Assembly (NCBI GenBank): GCA_910588295.1
Contig: CAJUQO010000007.1
Coordinates: 19,896 to 83,895, forward strand
Direction: 5' to 3'
Length of the DNA stretch: 64,000 nucleotides
DNA from: an uncultured Lachnospiraceae bacterium
GTDB taxonomy: Bacteria > Bacillota > Clostridia > Lachnospirales > Lachnospiraceae
Made by a program: the position numbers and the translations under genes. Of the stretch, positions 34,211 to 42,440 are shown piece after piece. Within the stretch, counting starts at the first letter, position 1. Every line of letters begins with the position of its first letter. The notes under the pieces were generated by a model. The model saw only the letters and a list, made by a program, of their open reading frames with translations. It was not told where the DNA came from and searched no databases.

Positions 34211-36577
34211 ATGGCATCAATAGGCGGTCTGAGCAGTAGCACAAGTAGTAGTATTGGCAGCAGCAGTCTCCGGGGATACGGCGGTCTGGCCAGCGGACTG
34301 GACAGGGATACCCTGATTGAGAATATGACCTACGGCACCACCAGCAAGATCACACAGCAGCAGCAGAAGAAGCAGCAGCTGGAGTGGAAGCAGGCGGCCG
34401 TTCGGTCTATCAGTGATAAAATGATTGCCTTCGGCAACAAATATACCAGCACACTGACAGCTTCTACGAACCTGTTTAACGCTAATTTTTGGGGCAGGAA
34501 TAAGATCACGGCTTCCGGAGAAAACAGCAAATACGTGTCCTTATCCGGCACGGCCAGCAGCGCCAATGCGCTGACTATTGCGGCGGTAAAGCAACTGGCC
34601 CAAAAGGCGTCGGTGAGCTCATCCGGTTCCTTTTCCCAGCAGGCGATTACGTCAGAGGCGATTAATACGAATGAAACATATAGAATCGAGAATCTGGTAG
34701 GTAAGAGCATTCTGTTTTCAGAGGGGGAGAATGTTTACAGCCTGTTCCTGGCGGAAACAGATTCGAAAGGAAACAAACTGGATTACAGTTCGCCGGATAA
34801 GATTGCACAATCTATCAATACGCTTTTGAAAGAACAGGATACTGAGGGCGGCAAAAAATTAAACGATATCCTGAAGGTTGAAGTGACAGAAGACGGAAAG
34901 AACATCCGGTTTGGCAGCAACAGCAGCAACAGGGTCAGCCTGGACGGCGGAACGGCGCTGGCGCTTTTCAATATCAACAGTGCAGAATCCCACGATCTGA
35001 CCGGATCGGAAACGGTAGAGAGCCTGATTGATGAGACAAAGCTGGTTACGGAAATGACATTTGCCGAGATGATCGACGGCAAGACATTGACCTTCGATTA
35101 CAATGGTACCTCCAAGAATATCCAGCTTAAGAAGACAGATGATTTCGATACGTTGGTGAAAAATCTTCAGTCCGAGCTGAATACAGCCTTTGGCAAGGGC
35201 CGGGTCACCGTAAGCGGCGACGGTGGGAAGCTTTCTTTCAAAACAACGCGTCCTGACGGCACTCCCGATACCACTTCCACGCTGACGCTTACAGGAGGCA
35301 GTTCGGGCCTTTTGGGAAAAGACGGCGCCCTGAAGATTGAGTCCGGTACCTCCAACCGGCTGGATATGGACGCCAAATTAGGAAGCACAGGGTTCGCGGG
35401 TCTTGTCGGTAAGAGTCTGGAGATGGTAGGCGGAAAACTCAGCGTAGTGGAGACGGATCCGAATTCGAAAACGCAGATTGCCATTACGGCTGAGGATTCA
35501 GTAAAGACTCTGATGGATAAGATAAACAAGAACACCGATATGACGGTATCGTATCAGTCGGCCGCCGATAAGCTGGTGTTCACATCCAAGGAGAACGGCG
35601 CCAGCGGTACTATTTCCATGGACAGTACATTGGCGAAAATGTTCAAGCTTGAGGAAGAATCAGAGGGGGCCGGTGTCGAGGTTCGCGGGCAGGATGCCAT
35701 CGTATCAGTGAAGTATGCCGGTTCTGATGAGATTGTTGATTTGCATCGTGATTCCAATACGTTTACCGTAGACGGTCTGACCATAGCCGTAAAAGGTACT
35801 TTCGGCTATGATGAAACTACTAAAAAGATAGACCCCAATGCTGCGGTAGGTATAGAGGCATCTGTGGATGAGGATAAAATTGTAGACAACATCAAATCCA
35901 TGATTGACGAGTACAATGCCATTGTGGATTTGGTAAATTCTGAGCTGACCACCAAGCACGACAAGGATTATGCGCCTCTCACCACCGAGCAGAGGAAAGA
36001 GCTCAGCGAGAGCGAGATTAAGAATTATGAAGATAAGGCCAAAGAGGGTCTGCTCTTTGGTGACAGCGATCTGAGGATGCTCAGCAGCGCCCTGCGGACA
36101 GTTATGAGCGGCGGATTAATTGAGGAGTTCAGGAAGATCGGTATTACCACTTCCAGCTCATACTCTGACAATGGGAAACTGGAACTGGATGAGTCCAAGC
36201 TTCGTTCCGCGCTGGCTACAAATCCGGAGAATGTGGAGAAACTGTTTACGTCCACGGCAGGCACCAACGCCGACGGCACGGTTTCTTATAACGGCCTGGC
36301 CACGAATCTTAAGTCTGTGATTTTCAAGTATTCCAATCCGCTGGGATCCAGTGAGTCAAAAGGTGTGCTGATCCGGAAGGCGGGTAGTTCCCACTCAGTG
36401 ATGAGCCTCACGGATAACGAGATTTACAGCCAGCTTCAGGAGATCAATAAGATGATTTCCAATCTGCAGGATCGGTTGCAGTCGGAGCGCGACCGCTATA
36501 TTTCGCAGTTTACATCTCTGGAGACGCTGATTTCCCAGATGAATTCCCAGTCGGGCTGGCTCAGTTCGTTCTCATAA
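34211..36577 (+). CDS. fliD: Flagellar filament cap protein FliD
   Basis: 788 aa. The N-terminal FliD domain has RGYGGLASGLDRDTLIENMTYGTTSKITQQQQKKQQLEWKQAAVRSISDKMIAF. The C-terminal domain has VDNIKSMIDEYNAIVDLVNSELTTKHDKDYAPLTTEQRKELSESEIKNYEDKAKEGLLFGDSDLRMLSSALR and ends in the coiled coil MISNLQDRLQSERDRYISQFTSLETLISQMNSQSGWLSS. It is longer than many FliD proteins because the exposed middle domains are expanded. It caps the filament and folds arriving flagellin. fliS follows. A sigma-D-like element precedes it. Confidence 0.96.
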   Translation: MASIGGLSSSTSSSIGSSSLRGYGGLASGLDRDTLIENMTYGTTSKITQQQQKKQQLEWKQAAVRSISDKMIAFGNKYTSTLTASTNLFNANFWGRNKITASGENSKYVSLSGTASSANALTIAAVKQLAQKASVSSSGSFSQQAITSEAINTNETYRIENLVGKSILFSEGENVYSLFLAETDSKGNKLDYSSPDKIAQSINTLLKEQDTEGGKKLNDILKVEVTEDGKNIRFGSNSSNRVSLDGGTALALFNINSAESHDLTGSETVESLIDETKLVTEMTFAEMIDGKTLTFDYNGTSKNIQLKKTDDFDTLVKNLQSELNTAFGKGRVTVSGDGGKLSFKTTRPDGTPDTTSTLTLTGGSSGLLGKDGALKIESGTSNRLDMDAKLGSTGFAGLVGKSLEMVGGKLSVVETDPNSKTQIAITAEDSVKTLMDKINKNTDMTVSYQSAADKLVFTSKENGASGTISMDSTLAKMFKLEEESEGAGVEVRGQDAIVSVKYAGSDEIVDLHRDSNTFTVDGLTIAVKGTFGYDETTKKIDPNAAVGIEASVDEDKIVDNIKSMIDEYNAIVDLVNSELTTKHDKDYAPLTTEQRKELSESEIKNYEDKAKEGLLFGDSDLRMLSSALRTVMSGGLIEEFRKIGITTSSSYSDNGKLELDESKLRSALATNPENVEKLFTSTAGTNADGTVSYNGLATNLKSVIFKYSNPLGSSESKGVLIRKAGSSHSVMSLTDNEIYSQLQEINKMISNLQDRLQSERDRYISQFTSLETLISQMNSQSGWLSSFS

Positions 36578-36595
36578 GCATAAAAGAGGAAAAAT

Positions 36596-36967
36596 ATGTA
36601 TCAAAATGGATATCAACAGTATAAAGCGCAGTCTGTGAATACGATGACGAGCGGAGAGATGCTCCTGCTTCTTTATGATGAGCTGATTAAGCGGCTCACC
36701 AGGGCGCAGATTGCGCTGGAGGAGAAGGATTATGATCTCTTTGAAAAATCGGTACAGCGTGCCAAGGAGATTGTACAGTATCTGAACCGCACGTTGAATA
36801 TGGAGTACCATATCAGCTATGAGCTGAGGAGGATGTATGAATTTTTCCTCTATGAGATCAGCAGACTGCAGGTCGGACGAAATGAGACGGTGATCCAGGA
36901 GCTTAAACCCCTTGTGATGGAGCTTCGTGATGCTTTCAGGGAGGCCAGTAAGACAGCGGTCGTATGA
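36596..36967 (+). CDS. fliS: Flagellin export chaperone FliS
   Basis: 123 aa, all-helical. It has YQQYKAQSVNTMTSGEMLLLLYDELIKRLTRAQIALEEKD and VQYLNRTLNMEYHISYELRRMYEFFLYEI, which are FliS signatures (tas...LllmLYdgai..l). FliS binds the flagellin C-terminus before export. It lies between fliD and a FliT-position gene, the usual fliDST order. Confidence 0.96.
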   Translation: MYQNGYQQYKAQSVNTMTSGEMLLLLYDELIKRLTRAQIALEEKDYDLFEKSVQRAKEIVQYLNRTLNMEYHISYELRRMYEFFLYEISRLQVGRNETVIQELKPLVMELRDAFREASKTAVV

Positions 36968-36980
36968 CAGGAGAAAGGAC

Positions 36981-37391
36981 ATGGACAACAGAAAAGAGCT
37001 TTTGTCAGAGATTTTAAAACGGGTGCAGAGAAATTACAGGCGCATAGTCGAGATCGAGCGGCTGACAAAGGAGCTTGGGGAAGCATTTTCGAGAAACGAT
37101 CACGATTCGGCCCAGCTGCTGTTGAAGATGCGGGGCGATGAGATGGATGAGGCCACACAGACGAAGTATGAGATCCAGACCCTTGTCTTTGATGTGGACG
37201 AGGAGAAGAGGCATGACGTAGAAGCGTGGCTGAGAGGAGAGGAGAGCGGCGATCTCCAGGAGTTTGAGGCTGCCAAGATATGGGAACTGAGCAGCCAGAT
37301 TAAACAGACGGTCAAGAGGACAATGACCCTTGATAAAGCAATTAGTTCCAGAATGGCAGGGGATAATTCTTATTATCATTCGCTGTCATAA
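36981..37391 (+). CDS. Small helical protein in the FliT position
   Basis: 136 aa from the ATG at 36981 (AGGAGAAAGG upstream). It is highly charged and helical, with NRKELLSEILKRVQRNYRRIVEIERLTKELGEAFSRNDHDSAQLLLKMRGDEMDEA, and has no cysteine or membrane segment. Position after fliS suggests an export chaperone like FliT or FlgN, but I cannot see a diagnostic motif. A strong terminator ends the fliD-fliS unit after it. Confidence 0.6.
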   Translation: MDNRKELLSEILKRVQRNYRRIVEIERLTKELGEAFSRNDHDSAQLLLKMRGDEMDEATQTKYEIQTLVFDVDEEKRHDVEAWLRGEESGDLQEFEAAKIWELSSQIKQTVKRTMTLDKAISSRMAGDNSYYHSLS

Positions 37392-37397
37392 CAATAT

Positions 37398-37432
37398 AAA
37401 AAAGCCTGTGGAGAAAAACCACAGGCTTTTTT
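37398..37432. terminator. Bidirectional terminator after the fliD-fliS unit
   Basis: AAAAAAGCCTGTGG (37398-37411) and CCACAGGCTTTTTT (37419-37432) form a perfect 14-bp stem with a 7-base loop. It serves the plus-strand flagellar unit and the minus-strand C39-like gene. Confidence 0.92.
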
Positions 37433-37457
37433 GAATAAAAGGGCTTGTAAACGGATT

Positions 37458-38276
37458 TCAGCGAATCGAAATACTCCACATGGGCCCTCCGTCTGTGGCG
37501 CTGTATTTCAGTTCATCAAGAATGAGTTGGATATTCCAGGCTTTTTGAGTATTTTTCAGGCTGGCGGGATCGGCAATGGACACTTTTTTGTCGGACCAGT
37601 CATCAGAGATAATAATAAAATGTCCTCCATTGGTAAAATGCCCCGGTCCCAACAGTGCGACCAGGATATGTCCGCTGGCTAGTTCGTCCAGGACACCTTT
37701 TTCGGTAAAGTTATCGAAGGATTCAGCGCGGAAACCAAAGGCGGCGGCGCCCTCCGGGATGAAACTATGCTTTGTGCCGGAACCGGGGGCCCAATAACCA
37801 TTATCAGCGGCCCAGTCAGCCATATCTGAAGGAAGATAATCCTGATTGCTGAAGCTGGAGACAATCATGGCAAGTACCGTGGGGCCACAGCCGTATTTAC
37901 CGAAACGATCCCTGCCGCCATACGTGTAATCTGTCCAGCGGGAGTCGCCCTGGTTGTAATAGGTTAAGGTTCCCATACTGCTGGTGAGGGATAGTGTATA
38001 TGTGCCGTCTTTATTTTTGGCTTTGGGCTTTTTTTTGGCCGATGTGTCTGAATCGTTACCGGTCTGTGTTTCAGTTTCCTTTGAGGAAGGATCTTCCGAA
38101 GCGGGCGGAGCGGCAGCTTCCCCTGACGTGGAAGGAACATTATCTGTTTCCGAAAAGTCTTCCGCAGGCTCGGCCGGGGATGTGTACATGACGCTGGAGG
38201 CCAGATCTGTACGGGCAGGGGGGAGAGCACAAAATAAGGCCAGGCTGATTACCGCACACAGTATTTTTTTTGCCAT
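37458..38276 (-). CDS. Secreted C39-like (C39_2) peptidase-fold protein
   Basis: 272 aa. An N-terminal signal peptide (AKKILCAVISLALFCALPPA) is followed by a Ser/Thr/Glu/Pro-rich linker and a papain-like C39_2 domain from ~residue 100. It has QGDSRW (Gln of the oxyanion hole), YGCGPTVLAMIVSS (catalytic Cys), GGHFIIISD (His) and the Asp in IADPASL. So the catalytic set seems complete. It is probably exported and wall-exposed. Its substrate is unknown; such proteins are common in Lachnospiraceae. Transcribed alone. Confidence 0.85.
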   Translation of the reverse strand: MAKKILCAVISLALFCALPPARTDLASSVMYTSPAEPAEDFSETDNVPSTSGEAAAPPASEDPSSKETETQTGNDSDTSAKKKPKAKNKDGTYTLSLTSSMGTLTYYNQGDSRWTDYTYGGRDRFGKYGCGPTVLAMIVSSFSNQDYLPSDMADWAADNGYWAPGSGTKHSFIPEGAAAFGFRAESFDNFTEKGVLDELASGHILVALLGPGHFTNGGHFIIISDDWSDKKVSIADPASLKNTQKAWNIQLILDELKYSATDGGPMWSISIR

Positions 38277-38305
38277 TTTTTTCTCCCTGTTTTTCTGAAT
38301 CTATA

Positions 38306-38334
38306 TTGACTGCCTTATTTAGAAACAGTATAGT
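38306..38334 (+). promoter_or_regulatory. Sigma-A type promoter for the FtsE-like ABC gene
   Basis: TTGACT (38306-38311), 17-base spacer, TATAGT (38329-38334), 47 bases before the start codon. Each box matches five of six consensus bases. Confidence 0.75.
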
Positions 38335-38381
38335 ATATATTAAATATCGGAAATAGTAGAAAAAAAATAAGGAAGAAAAAC

Positions 38382-39110
38382 ATGACGCAGATCATTTTTC
38401 ATCATGTGACGAAAAAATTCGGCGATTTGACTGCACTTAATGATGTTTCTTTTGAGATAAGAAAAGGTGAATTTGTATTTGTAATAGGGAAGAGCGGGGC
38501 AGGAAAAAGTACGCTGCTGCATCTTCTCACAAAACAAGAGGAAGTAACTTCCGGGCAGATTGTCGTTGACGGATGCAGTATAGACGGTATGAAAAAGGGG
38601 AAAATTCCGGCGTACAGGCGCAGGCTGGGAATAGTTTCCCTGGAGGCAGGCCTATTGAAAGATCGTTCGATTTATGATAATATTATGTTTGCCATGCGGG
38701 CCACAGGTAGGGTGAATCGGCAGTCTGGGGCTGTGATTCTGCGCCTTCTGGGCCTTGTGGGGCTTGCTAACAGGTATCAGGCATTCCCCGATGAGCTTTC
38801 AGGCGGAGAACAGGCGCGGGTGCTGGTAGCGCGCGCCCTTTCGGTTCAGCCGGATATATTAGTGGCGGATGAACCGACGGCGAACCTGGATCCGGATTCG
38901 GCCTGGGATCTGATGCAGCTTTTTGCGGAGATCAACTATCAGGGTATGACGGTTCTGATGGCCAGCCATGCCAGGGATCTGGTGACAATTATGAGAAAAC
39001 GCTGCCTGACTTTGGTGGCGGGAACCCTGGTGGCTGATGAGAAGAATGCCATATATAATATGAAAGCGATCGATATTTTTGAAGAGAGGAGAGTACTTGG
39101 GAAAAAATAA
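38382..39110 (+). CDS. FtsE-like ABC transporter ATPase without an adjacent FtsX
   Basis: 242 aa ABC ATPase. Walker A VIGKSGAGKSTLLHLL (about residues 33-48), signature LSGGEQARVLVARAL, Walker B ILVADEPTANLDPDSAWDLMQLF, and the H-loop MASHARDL. The FtsE/LolD type is indicated by LSGGEQAR and the short length. FtsE normally works with FtsX in the next gene to regulate wall hydrolases, but here a nucleotidyltransferase-like gene follows and no permease is seen. It may be a second FtsE or a regulator with a partner elsewhere. Confidence 0.8.
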   Translation: MTQIIFHHVTKKFGDLTALNDVSFEIRKGEFVFVIGKSGAGKSTLLHLLTKQEEVTSGQIVVDGCSIDGMKKGKIPAYRRRLGIVSLEAGLLKDRSIYDNIMFAMRATGRVNRQSGAVILRLLGLVGLANRYQAFPDELSGGEQARVLVARALSVQPDILVADEPTANLDPDSAWDLMQLFAEINYQGMTVLMASHARDLVTIMRKRCLTLVAGTLVADEKNAIYNMKAIDIFEERRVLGKK

Positions 39111-39243
39111 GAAAAATGTAGAAATTCGTTAGGATTATAAAAAACAGGCTAATATTTTAAGAAAAACATCCGAAATACAATAGAGGGTATTTTTTTCTTG
39201 GTAACTGGAAGGAGGGACTGCTATTAATTATGAAATCAGGTAT

Positions 39244-40677
39244 ATGCTGATGCTGCTGACGGCCATAATTAATCAGAAGACTCTTCAACCGCCGAGAAGA
39301 TATGTAAAATGGGAGACGGTTCTAAAAGTTTCTGATTATCAGAAGGTTATCAGTATTGTTTATCTTGGCATTCTGGGGATCGAGAAAGAGATCTCGGAAG
39401 AATGCGAAGAGCAATTTTTTCAGAGCTACAAAAAGGAACTTCTTCTGCGTGAGTCTTACAGCAACGCTGAGGAAGTGATTATGTGGCAGCTGGAAAGATA
39501 TGGGATTGAAGCGCTGGTGCTCTCGGATACGAGGGTGGAGGAGCTGTATCCCAAACCGGAAATGGCTAACCTTGGGAAGCTTGAGATTCTGGTAAATAAG
39601 ATGAGTCTACCCCAAATTCACCGCCTGATGCGCGATATGGACTATGGGGAAGTCGAAAACCGTATGGGGATAGGGACGCAGTATGAGCGTGTTCCAGGCA
39701 TTCGGGTCATGTTTTATGATGAGATGCCGGTTCATAATAAGGCGTTTAAGAAATATTTTTCTTTATCCCTGAAGAAGTACCCATGCCTGGGAAATTACCG
39801 GTGTATACATATGCTGTCTGCTGAAGACGGATATTTGTACCATATAGGAAAAATGGTGGAGTCCTATCTGGCAGGAGAATTGAAGATACGGGAAGTACTT
39901 GACTTCTGGCGATATCAGAAAGCCGCAGAGGAAGCCGTTCAAAGTAAAAAAGTAAAAGATTTTGTTCAGCGTGTCAAGTGGACGGAATTTGTCCATCAGG
40001 CAGAATTGCTTGCTGCGCTTTGGTTTGGCGACGGTGCGACGCGGCAGTATGGTGTTGCGCTGGAGTTAGAAGAATACATCCTTTCTTCTGGCAGGGAGAA
40101 TAAACGTCTGGATCAGAGGCTGCTGCCCCATGAGAAAACCAGGCTGGATTTCTACTGGCGGAACAGGGATGCAGAATGGGCGGAAAAAAAGCGGGAATGG
40201 TTATTTCCGCCGAAGGAGTATATGAGTCAGTTTTTTCCCATTCTGAATCAATATTCTTTTTTACTATTCTTGTGTTGGGTGATTCGATGGCTTCGCTTTT
40301 TGAGACAGTTTGGTGCAATCAGCTGGAGAAGAGCGTGGTGTGGAGTCAGCGTCAGATTTTTAGATATAAAAGAAAAGATGAAAGGGCTGATAGGAAAAAA
40401 AGAGAAGGAAGATCCATCCGGGGAGGAACCTCAAAAGGAAGAGAAGGAAGTCTGGAATAATGAAGAGCCACAGTCCCAGGGCGACGGAAAAGAACCTCGG
40501 GGCGAAGAGGCGGGGATGCCGGACGAAGATGTCTGGGATAAAGGAACCGGGGCTTGGAGTGAAGAGACGGAACCTCAGATCATTGAGGAGGAACCTCAGG
40601 CTATTGAAAATCAAACAGAAATAGAAAGTGGAACAGAAGGAGACAAAGATGTTAAAAAAATTAAAAATCAGGAATAA
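39244..40677 (+). CDS. Nucleotidyltransferase-family protein (PF14907-like) with acidic tail
   Basis: 477 aa. Residues 1-330 resemble the uncharacterised NTP_transf_5 family: LLTAIINQKTLQPP, IEALVLSDTRVEELYPKPEMANLGKLEILV and LSAEDGYLYHIGKMVESYLAGELKIREVLDFWRY. A possible membrane helix lies at ~337-352 (YSFLLFLCWVIRWLRFL). The last 100 residues are Glu/Gln/Trp-rich low complexity. The ATG at 39244 has no Shine-Dalgarno, but GGAGGG at 39211-39216 is six bases from an in-frame ATT at 39223, giving a possible rare start seven codons earlier. The 3' end overlaps the MCP gene by 29 bases. Function unknown. Confidence 0.65.
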   Translation: MLMLLTAIINQKTLQPPRRYVKWETVLKVSDYQKVISIVYLGILGIEKEISEECEEQFFQSYKKELLLRESYSNAEEVIMWQLERYGIEALVLSDTRVEELYPKPEMANLGKLEILVNKMSLPQIHRLMRDMDYGEVENRMGIGTQYERVPGIRVMFYDEMPVHNKAFKKYFSLSLKKYPCLGNYRCIHMLSAEDGYLYHIGKMVESYLAGELKIREVLDFWRYQKAAEEAVQSKKVKDFVQRVKWTEFVHQAELLAALWFGDGATRQYGVALELEEYILSSGRENKRLDQRLLPHEKTRLDFYWRNRDAEWAEKKREWLFPPKEYMSQFFPILNQYSFLLFLCWVIRWLRFLRQFGAISWRRAWCGVSVRFLDIKEKMKGLIGKKEKEDPSGEEPQKEEKEVWNNEEPQSQGDGKEPRGEEAGMPDEDVWDKGTGAWSEETEPQIIEEEPQAIENQTEIESGTEGDKDVKKIKNQE

Positions 40678-42331
40678 ACTTTTTGTATCATTTGCCTGCG
40701 TACTGGCTCTTGCAGTCATCATTGCGATTTATTCTATGACACAATTGAAGGATACCAATGAGAATTTTGAACGTTTCATAGCGGATAATTTAGCGGTGGA
40801 CGATGCCGTTCAGAATAACCGTATTTACTCTAATGAGATTGCCAGATATCTGCGGGACATGGTGCTGTCCGGTGAGGTAAATAGTACCGTGATGGATACC
40901 GTGAATGCGGATATCGAGCGTATCCAGGCTAATACCGAAATACTGAATAATCAGCACGTTTTGAACGCGGATACGGTGAACCAGTATGAGACACTGGTGA
41001 ATAATTGGCTTACCATTGGCAATGAGATAATCGGTCAGATAGAGGCGGGCAAGATAGAAGAGGCGAAGAGTGCGATCCTGAGCGAGTGTACTCCTGCGCT
41101 GGATGATCTGGTTGATGTGGTGAGGGCATTGAGCGAAGAGTCGGTTAAGAACCGCACGGCGGCCGCACAGGAGAGCGTGGCTGTGACAAACCGGAGTATG
41201 ATCGTATTGATTATTATCCTGGTGATCGCTGTTATAATTGCAATAGCTATCTGCGTTGTGGTGACAAAGGATATTGTAGGGCCTATGCGGCAGATTGAAG
41301 TGGCTATGGAGAGTATGGCCCAGGGCAAGATGTCGCAGAATCTGAGCTACGATTCTCAAGATGAGCTGGGTGTGCTGGTAAATAGTGTGACGACGACTTG
41401 TACAGAGCTCGAGGCAGTTGTCGGGGATCTGACCCATCTTCTGGACGAGATGGCAAAGGGTAATTTTGATCTTTATGCTAAGGAAGAGGCCTATAAGGGT
41501 GATTTTCTTCCGTTGCTGGCATCTATCCGCCAGATGAACAAGAGCCTGAGCGACACAATGAGACAGATTAACGATGCTTCCGATCAGGTAGCCAGTGGTG
41601 CCGACCAGGTTTCGTCCGGTGCCCAGGCCCTGTCTCAAGGTGCTACGGAGCAGGCAAGCTCTGTGGAGGAGCTTGCAGCTACAGTCAATGAAGTTTCCAG
41701 AGAGGTTACGGAAACGGCTGATAACGCTAGGGAAGCGAGCAACAAAGTTATTGAGGCGCAGGAGAAATTGTCTGTTTCTAATCAGCAGATGCAGGATATG
41801 ATTGCGGCTATGGATGAGATCAGCCAGAAATCCGGTGATATAGGTAAGATTATTAAGACCATTGAAGATATTGCGTTCCAGACCAATATTCTGGCGCTGA
41901 ATGCCGCTGTGGAGGCGGCCCGTGCCGGTGAGGCAGGAAAGGGCTTTGCGGTGGTTGCTGATGAGGTACGGAATCTAGCTTCCAAGAGTGCAGAGGCAGC
42001 CAGCAATACAACCGTGCTGATTGAGGGTACGATTCAGGCAGTAGAGAGCGGTACAAATATTGCGGGCCGTACGGCAGAGGCGATCATGGAAACCGTGGAC
42101 AGTACCAAGAGCGCTGTTACTTATGTAGATAAGATTTCGGCGGCCATGAATAATCAGGCAGAGGCGATTTCTCAGGTAACTACAGGTATGGATCAGATCT
42201 CCAGCGTTGTGCAGACCAACTCTGCCACAGCCCAGGAGAGTGCTGCAGCCAGTGAGGAGCTGGCGGGTCAGTCCCAGCTGTTGAAATCGCTTGTATCCCG
42301 TTTCAAACTCAGGGATCTCAAGAGAATATAA
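40649..42331 (+). CDS. Methyl-accepting chemotaxis protein
   Basis: 560 aa. Membrane helices at ~9-28 and ~185-208 enclose a helical ligand-binding domain (four-helix-bundle type). A HAMP-like segment (VGPMRQIEVAMESMAQGKMSQNLSYDSQDELGVL) follows. The signalling tip reads IAFQTNILALNAAVEAARAGE. Its signalling half is very close to the other MCP at 2487-4340, down to the Q-Q-L-L-S-R-F end, so the two are paralogues with different sensors. AAGGAG lies six bases ahead of the ATG, inside the end of the preceding gene. Confidence 0.94.
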   Translation: MLKKLKIRNKLFVSFACVLALAVIIAIYSMTQLKDTNENFERFIADNLAVDDAVQNNRIYSNEIARYLRDMVLSGEVNSTVMDTVNADIERIQANTEILNNQHVLNADTVNQYETLVNNWLTIGNEIIGQIEAGKIEEAKSAILSECTPALDDLVDVVRALSEESVKNRTAAAQESVAVTNRSMIVLIIILVIAVIIAIAICVVVTKDIVGPMRQIEVAMESMAQGKMSQNLSYDSQDELGVLVNSVTTTCTELEAVVGDLTHLLDEMAKGNFDLYAKEEAYKGDFLPLLASIRQMNKSLSDTMRQINDASDQVASGADQVSSGAQALSQGATEQASSVEELAATVNEVSREVTETADNAREASNKVIEAQEKLSVSNQQMQDMIAAMDEISQKSGDIGKIIKTIEDIAFQTNILALNAAVEAARAGEAGKGFAVVADEVRNLASKSAEAASNTTVLIEGTIQAVESGTNIAGRTAEAIMETVDSTKSAVTYVDKISAAMNNQAEAISQVTTGMDQISSVVQTNSATAQESAAASEELAGQSQLLKSLVSRFKLRDLKRI

Positions 42332-42381
42332 AATTCAATTTGTGGCATAGAGAGGGAGGCTTTCCCCTTTGTGTGTAAAAT

Positions 42382-42410
42382 GTAACAGTCCGGCCAGTCT
42401 GGACTGTTAC
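42382..42410. repeat. Perfect GTAACAGTCC inverted repeat before the FliD-like gene
   Basis: GTAACAGTCC (42382-42391) and GGACTGTTAC (42401-42410) form a perfect 10-bp stem with a 9-base loop. It lies in the leader of the downstream gene and shares its right arm with the repeat before cheV. No T-run follows. Confidence 0.8.
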
Positions 42411-42440
42411 ATTAAAATATAAAGAAAGGAGAATTCAGAT

